From an uncultured Clostridia bacterium (GTDB lineage: Bacteria; Bacillota; Clostridia; Oscillospirales; CAG-272): a stretch of DNA of 11,226 nt. Positions within the stretch are counted from its first letter, which is position 1. Each line of letters begins with the position of its first letter. The stretch is taken from NCBI GenBank assembly GCA_937898155.1, contig CALEJO010000144.1:1-11226 (forward strand), in the 5' to 3' direction. Position numbers and translations under genes: made by a program. Below are positions 8,212-11,226 of the stretch, one piece after another. The notes below the pieces were generated by a model. It did no database searches, was not told the DNA's origin, and was given only the letters and a program-made list of their open reading frames with translations.

Positions 8212-8239
8212 TAGTGTTTCCTAACTCCTATTAAATAAA

Positions 8240-8269
8240 AGGCGGCTCCCGCAAGGGAGCCGCTTTTTT
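8240..8269 (+). terminator. Strong terminator after the surface-protein gene, usable in both directions
   Basis: GCGGCTCCC (8242-8250), GCAA loop, GGGAGCCGC (8255-8263) and six T (8264-8269). The 9-bp perfect GC-rich stem starts about 30 bases after the stop codon. On the minus strand the same stem is followed by CTTTTATTT, so it could also end transcription of the small reading frame at 8364-8272. Confidence 0.93.
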
Positions 8270-8271
8270 GA

Positions 8272-8364
8272 TCATAGCGTGCCGCCGAGCCATTCTGCCA
8301 GCATCATGAGCAGCAGAATCGCGACGGACATCGCCGAGAAGGTTTTGTCTTTTGGTGTTTTCAT
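8272..8364 (-). CDS. Possible 30-residue single-helix membrane peptide
   Basis: Minus-strand reading frame from ATG 8364-8362 to TGA 8274-8272. The N-terminus is basic and polar (MKTPKDKTFSA). It is followed by a hydrophobic run MSVAILLLMMLAEWLGG, enough for one membrane helix with the N-terminus inside. AAAGGA lies 11 bases before the ATG, a little far for a ribosome binding site, and an in-frame TGA upstream rules out a longer form. It ends just before the terminator at 8240-8269, which has a T-rich minus-strand tail. It lies downstream of the dehydrogenase gene but beyond that gene's terminator; no good promoter of its own was found. Function unknown. It may be a chance frame, but composition and placement argue for a real small gene. 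Confidence 0.45.
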   Translation of the reverse strand: MKTPKDKTFSAMSVAILLLMMLAEWLGGTL

Positions 8365-8413
8365 CCTGTGGATATTCCTTTGAAGAAGGACTATTCATAG
8401 CATGGCGCAAAGG

Positions 8414-8463
8414 CAAAAAAATATACGGCTTCTTTCGCAAAAAACGAAAGAAGCCGTGTTTTT
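8414..8463. terminator. Long-stem bidirectional terminator after the dehydrogenase gene
   Basis: ACGGCTTCTTTCG (8425-8437) and CGAAAGAAGCCGT (8445-8457) form a perfect 13-bp stem with a 7-base loop. On the minus strand it is followed by ATA and seven T, and it begins 5 bases after the dehydrogenase stop. On the plus strand it is followed by GTTTTTA, so it can also stop read-through from the surface-protein gene. Confidence 0.88.
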
Positions 8464-9739
8464 ATAACGCCAAGATATCTTCTTTGAGGTCGAGCATCGG
8501 GAGCAGACGGAGCAGGGTGATGCGCCGCCGCATAAAGGGGCTATACCGGAGCGCCTCCTCCGCGAACGCGGGCGTGAGGTTGGCGTCGGCGAGCTCCGTC
8601 ACGCATCCTGCCGTTTTCATGATGCGATAGAGGTCGTCGGCGGTCGGCAGGTCCTCGCGGATCGAAGTGAGAATATCGCCCCAGCGCGCGCTGAGCACGG
8701 CGGGATCGACGTCGTCCGTCGGGTTCGGGACGTTATAGCTGCGAATCTCGTCGCGGTTGCGCGGGCTGTAATGCGCGTAGACGTCTTCGAGGTCGAGTGC
8801 CTCCTTGTGGGCGGTCATCGTCGGATAGGCGAGGAGCTTCTGATAGGCGCGCACGACGAGGAGCGTGGCGATGCCGACCTTTTTGCCGTGAAAATCGGGC
8901 CAGACGCCGTGTTCGAGTTTGTGGATTTCCCAGAAATGCGAAACGACGTGCTCCGCGCCCGACGCGGGGCGCGAGGAATGGACGAGCTGCATCGCGCATC
9001 CTGTGAGGATCAGCGAATCCAGCACGGCTTTTGCCGCGTCGGGATCGCACGCGGTGATTTTGTCCGCCATCGCCACGCAATCGGCGACGGCTTTTTTGAC
9101 GAGCCGCACGACGTTTTCGCAGTAATATTCGCCGACGGTGTAGTTTGCGACCTTCCAATCCACGATGCCGACGTATTTGCCGAGAATATCGCCGAAGCCG
9201 GCAGCTTTCAGCTCGGTCGGCGCGGCGGCGAGGATTTCGGTATCCGCGATCACGACGGACGGCTGACGGCAGGGGTAGGAGATTTTGAAATTATTTTGGA
9301 TCAGCGGCGCGGAATCGGACGCGAAGCCGTCCATCGATGGTGCCGTGGCGAAGATCGCGAACGGCTTATTTGCGCGCGCGGCGGCGTAGCGGCAAACGTC
9401 ATTGACCGAGCCGGTCCCGACGGACAAAATGCCGTCGTAGGGCGCGGATGCGGCGAGAATTTCGTCGGAGGTCGCCATATAGGCGTAGCGCATATCGGGA
9501 TAGATCTTGACGGCGTAGGTGAAACCCGCGTCGTTCAGCGAATCGAGCAGTCCGGCGCTGACGCGGATCGCGTTCGTGTCGGACACGACGTAAATTTTCT
9601 TCGGGAAACCGGCGTTTTGTAAGATTTCGCCGACCTTATGCACGAGTCCGCGGTCCGCTTCATAGGTTTGCAGATCGAAAACGTGCTTTCTGCCGCAGGG
9701 GCAGTTTTCCAGAGAGGCAAGAATGGCTTTGAGGTCCAT
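8462..9739 (-). CDS. egsA: sn-Glycerol-1-phosphate dehydrogenase family (EgsA/AraM-like), 425 residues
   Basis: Metal- and NAD(P)-dependent oxidoreductase of the iron-containing alcohol/glycerol dehydrogenase superfamily. The named activity of this subfamily is reduction of dihydroxyacetone phosphate to sn-glycerol-1-phosphate; exact substrate here is inferred. Family marks, counting from Met at 9739, are: nucleotide-binding GTGSVND (108-114), TAPSMDGFASDSAPLI (132-147), AAGFGDILGKY with Asp184, SGAEHVVSH with His264, and HGKKVGIAT with His284. The Asp/His/His set fits the metal site. An N-terminal CPCGRKH and an extended C-terminus make it slightly longer than B. subtilis AraM. A start at ATG 9748 is possible, but AGGAG touches that codon; the same AGGAG is 9 bases from ATG 9739, so 9739 is preferred. 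It has its own promoter at 9771-9799. No prenyl-glyceryl-phosphate synthase is next to it, so lipid versus other use cannot be settled here. Confidence 0.87.
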   Translation of the reverse strand: MDLKAILASLENCPCGRKHVFDLQTYEADRGLVHKVGEILQNAGFPKKIYVVSDTNAIRVSAGLLDSLNDAGFTYAVKIYPDMRYAYMATSDEILAASAPYDGILSVGTGSVNDVCRYAAARANKPFAIFATAPSMDGFASDSAPLIQNNFKISYPCRQPSVVIADTEILAAAPTELKAAGFGDILGKYVGIVDWKVANYTVGEYYCENVVRLVKKAVADCVAMADKITACDPDAAKAVLDSLILTGCAMQLVHSSRPASGAEHVVSHFWEIHKLEHGVWPDFHGKKVGIATLLVVRAYQKLLAYPTMTAHKEALDLEDVYAHYSPRNRDEIRSYNVPNPTDDVDPAVLSARWGDILTSIREDLPTADDLYRIMKTAGCVTELADANLTPAFAEEALRYSPFMRRRITLLRLLPMLDLKEDILAL

Positions 9740-9770
9740 GGGGTTCATCTCCTATCAAATGCTTAAGAAC

Positions 9771-9799
9771 AGTATATCGTTTTTTGCGGCGGAAGTCAA
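9771..9799 (-). promoter_or_regulatory. Promoter of the dehydrogenase gene
   Basis: On the minus strand TTGACT (9799-9794), a 17-base spacer and TATACT (9776-9771): close to the vegetative consensus. Transcription would start near 9764, about 25 bases before the chosen start codon. Confidence 0.82.
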
Positions 9800-9835
9800 G
9801 AAAAACGGGCGGTTTCTTCACAAAAAACGTCTTTT

Positions 9836-9849
9836 CTTTTTGCAAAAAG
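9836..9849. promoter_or_regulatory. Perfect 14-bp palindrome between divergent promoters
   Basis: CTTTTTGCAAAAAG is a perfect inverted repeat without spacer. It covers the -35 side of the plus-strand extended -10 promoter (9852-9860) and lies about 75 bases upstream of the dehydrogenase transcription start. It is a plausible operator that could affect either gene. No regulator is identified, and an A/T-rich palindrome of this size can occur by chance. Confidence 0.4.
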
Positions 9850-9851
9850 TG

Positions 9852-9860
9852 TGATAAAAT
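9852..9860 (+). promoter_or_regulatory. Extended -10 promoter of the membrane-protein gene
   Basis: TGATAAAAT at 9852-9860 reads as TGn plus TAAAAT, an extended -10 element. The -35 region (TTTTCT at 9832-9837, 17-base spacer) is poor. Expected start near 9867 gives a leader of about 28 bases. Confidence 0.5.
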
Positions 9861-9894
9861 AAAGAAAAATTCGACAGAACAACGGAGACGAAAC

Positions 9895-10551
9895 GTGAAA
9901 AAAAGAGAATTTTTATTTGGCTACGGGATTCCGGTGGCGGTGGCGCTCGTTCTGACGGCGATTGCGTGCTTTTTCAGCCGGATGTATTACGATTGGTATT
10001 GGATTTCGGAATGGATGATCTCCGTGCCGGAAACGGCGGCATATTATCTGACGCTGCTGGCGGTCTTCGCGACGGCGGGCGTGACGGCGCAGGAGCTGTT
10101 CTTCGGCAAAAAGTCGCGGGCGCTTTTGCGGACGGGCATTTACGCCGTCTGCGCGGCGGTGACGCCGATGCTTCGGTATCTCATGCGGCATTTCGTGCTG
10201 CTCGGCGTGGCGGACGGCGAGGAGATGTTCTCGTATTTTTATGAGGACGCGCTCACCTCGGTGACGAATCTGCTCTATTTTTTGGCGGCGGCGGGCGTCT
10301 TGTGGCTCGAACGGCTCTTTTTCGACAAGGTGTTGAAAGAGGCGCCGAAAAACGATGCGCGCACGATCTCGCCGAAGCATCCGACGGGCATGGCGCTTCT
10401 CATTTGCACGGCGGCGCTTGCCTGCGTGGCGCTGATCGGATTTTTTTCCGAGGGCGTCTTCACCGCGGAAGCGTTCTTGGCGATCGGGTTGGAAGTGCTT
10501 GTGGACGCGGTATGCTTCTTCGTCGCGTGCGGCGCGTCCCGCATGGCTTGA
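9895..10551 (+). CDS. Six-helix membrane protein of unknown function, 218 residues
   Basis: Integral membrane protein; family not recognised. The start is GTG at 9895, giving MKKREFLFGYG, because GGAG (9884-9887) lies 7 bases upstream. An in-frame ATG at 9784 would place coding sequence across both divergent promoters and has no ribosome binding site. Hydrophobic segments lie at about 10-29, 46-68, 78-98, 118-137, 167-185 and 190-213. A polar basic loop (KEAPKNDARTISPKHP) separates the fourth and fifth. The first inter-helix segment is aromatic (RMYYDWYWISEWM). No catalytic motif or transporter signature stands out. It is divergent from the dehydrogenase gene (155 bases apart) and convergent with pheT. 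A link to membrane lipid work with the dehydrogenase is only a guess from position. Confidence 0.75.
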   Translation: MKKREFLFGYGIPVAVALVLTAIACFFSRMYYDWYWISEWMISVPETAAYYLTLLAVFATAGVTAQELFFGKKSRALLRTGIYAVCAAVTPMLRYLMRHFVLLGVADGEEMFSYFYEDALTSVTNLLYFLAAAGVLWLERLFFDKVLKEAPKNDARTISPKHPTGMALLICTAALACVALIGFFSEGVFTAEAFLAIGLEVLVDAVCFFVACGASRMA

Positions 10552-10602
10552 AGTCTGTGCAAACCGAATCTTCGCGCACCACGGATGCGTTTCTTTTGCC
10601 GA

Positions 10603-10626
10603 GCTTTTCTTTTCGTAAAGAAAAGC
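10603..10626. other. A/T-rich 10-bp hairpin between convergent genes
   Basis: GCTTTTCTTT (10603-10612), TCGT loop, AAAGAAAAGC (10617-10626). It lies 51 bases after the membrane-protein stop and just before the pheT terminator. It has no clean U-tract, so it is a weak terminator on its own. It may be part of a short dispersed repeat, which cannot be tested here. Confidence 0.4.
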
Positions 10627-10633
10627 GAAAGAA

Positions 10634-10660
10634 AAAGCCCCTCAGCGGTAGAGGGGCTTT
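10634..10660 (-). terminator. Terminator of the pheST operon
   Basis: AAAGCCCCTC (10634-10643), a 7-base loop and GAGGGGCTTT (10651-10660) form a 10-bp stem. On the minus strand it is followed by TTC and further T-rich sequence, and it starts 3 bases after the pheT stop. On the plus strand the tail CATTT is weaker, but it may also serve the convergent membrane-protein gene. Confidence 0.85.
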
Positions 10661-10663
10661 CAT

Positions 10664-11226
10664 TTACTGTCGGATCGTGATGCCGAGAATGCGCTCGACG
10701 CCGCGCAAAATCTTGGCGGCGGCTCTGTCGGCTTCCTCTACGGTCAGCGTGTGATCGGCGCTGCGGAGCGAGACGGAGAACGAAACGCTCTTCTTGCCCT
10801 CGCCGACCTGCGCGCCGCGATAAATGTCGAAGAACGTGATGTCCTCGATCAGCGAAACACCGGCGTGACGCATCGCGTCTTCGATCGCGCCGACGGTGAT
10901 CTCCTCGTCGCAAACGAACGAGAAATCGCGCGTGACAGCAGGGAATTTCGGCAGCGGCTTATACGCTTTTTTCAGCGAAGAAGCGGCGTAAAGCGCGGGC
11001 AGATCCAGCTCCGCGAGATAGACGGGCGCGTCGAACGTGTAGTTCTTCGCGACGACGGGGTGAAGCTCGCCGAGCGTGCCGAGCGTCGTGCCGTCCGCGG
11101 CGGAAATGACCGCGCATCTGCCGGGATGGAACGTCGGATCGTCGGTTTTTGCCGTGAACGTCGCGCGGACGCCGGAAACGGTGAGGATTTCCTCGCACAT
11201 TCCTTTGAGATGATAGAAATCGCCCG
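10664..11226 (-). CDS. pheT: Phenylalanine--tRNA ligase beta subunit, C-terminal 186 codons (cut by right edge)
   Basis: The minus-strand frame is open from the right edge and ends at TAA 10666-10664. It begins GDFYHLKGMCEEIL, matching the DF(F/Y)DLKG segment about 180-190 residues before the end of PheT. It continues with the catalytic-like domain (FHPGRCAVI, GELHPVV, VYLAELDLPAL). It ends with a complete ferredoxin-fold anticodon-binding domain of about 95 residues (PLPKFPAVTRDFSFV, ITFFDIYRGAQVGEGKKSV, SLRSADHTLTVEEAD). The ATG at 11200 is an internal methionine, not a start. The part missing on the left is what the fragment at 1-1853 supplies; see the finding on the window ends. Confidence 0.95.
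   Translation of the reverse strand, partial: GDFYHLKGMCEEILTVSGVRATFTAKTDDPTFHPGRCAVISAADGTTLGTLGELHPVVAKNYTFDAPVYLAELDLPALYAASSLKKAYKPLPKFPAVTRDFSFVCDEEITVGAIEDAMRHAGVSLIEDITFFDIYRGAQVGEGKKSVSFSVSLRSADHTLTVEEADRAAAKILRGVERILGITIRQ

Noticed and set aside
8771..9622. A 283-codon plus-strand frame over the dehydrogenase gene
   Set aside because: It is an antisense shadow; the minus strand carries intact EgsA/AraM motifs.
9784..9894. A longer N-terminus for the membrane protein starting at ATG 9784
   Set aside because: It would overlap the dehydrogenase -35 box and its own promoter, lacks a ribosome binding site, and adds a basic non-membrane stretch. GTG 9895 has GGAG at the right distance.
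1..11226. A self-replicating plasmid or phage genome
   Set aside because: No replication initiator, partition, mobilisation, integrase or structural phage gene is visible. All genes look chromosomal, although the ends suggest circularity or tandem repetition.
1..11226. CRISPR array, insertion sequence, tRNA or rRNA genes
   Set aside because: I saw no regularly spaced long repeats, no transposase-like frame and no cloverleaf or rRNA-like sequence. The only regularly spaced repeats are the short 11-bp-period operator units at 3307-3346 and 3411-3428.

Overview
The window looks like a piece of a Bacillota genome, most likely an uncultured gut-type Clostridia. The support is a T-box leader in front of pheS, an SLH-domain surface protein with a Gram-positive style signal peptide, strong AGGAGG-type ribosome binding sites, vegetative promoters with 17-bp spacers, and many hairpin-plus-U-tract terminators. 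No rRNA, tRNA, CRISPR array, transposase, integrase or replication gene was seen.

Layout. Positions 1-3210 (minus strand) hold a complete phenylalanine tRNA-ligase start module: promoter, tRNA-Phe-sensing T-box with a UUC specifier, leader terminator, pheS, and the first 617 codons of pheT, which runs off the left edge. Positions 3211-3540 are a dense regulatory region: paired operator-like repeats beside the pheS promoter, then two tandem promoters for the next gene, each preceded by 11-bp-phased ATTACAG repeats. Positions 3541-8211 (plus) encode a 1556-residue secreted SLH surface protein, closed by a strong terminator. Positions 8272-8464 hold a possible 30-residue membrane peptide (minus) between two terminators that can work in both directions. 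Positions 8462-9739 (minus) encode a glycerol-1-phosphate dehydrogenase of the EgsA/AraM family. It is divergent from a six-helix membrane protein of unknown function (9895-10551, plus), with a perfect 14-bp palindrome between them. The right edge, 10664-11226 (minus), holds the last 186 codons of a pheT and its terminator.

The most unusual point is the relation of the two ends. The left edge carries a PheT with its C-terminus missing, and the right edge carries a PheT C-terminus with its N-terminus missing. They complement each other with no overlap and only about 15-20 residues absent. The simplest reading is that one pheT gene spans the two ends, so the sequence comes from a circular contig or molecule of about 11.3 kb, or from a tandemly repeated segment. 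No replication gene is visible, so an assembly loop or a chromosomal tandem duplication is at least as likely as a true plasmid.

The genes do not form one pathway. They are a translation operon controlled by tRNA charging, a highly expressed cell-surface gene with its own elaborate promoter region, and a lipid or polyol phosphate enzyme with a membrane neighbour. The best candidate for new biology is the control region and largely unrecognised body of the surface protein.
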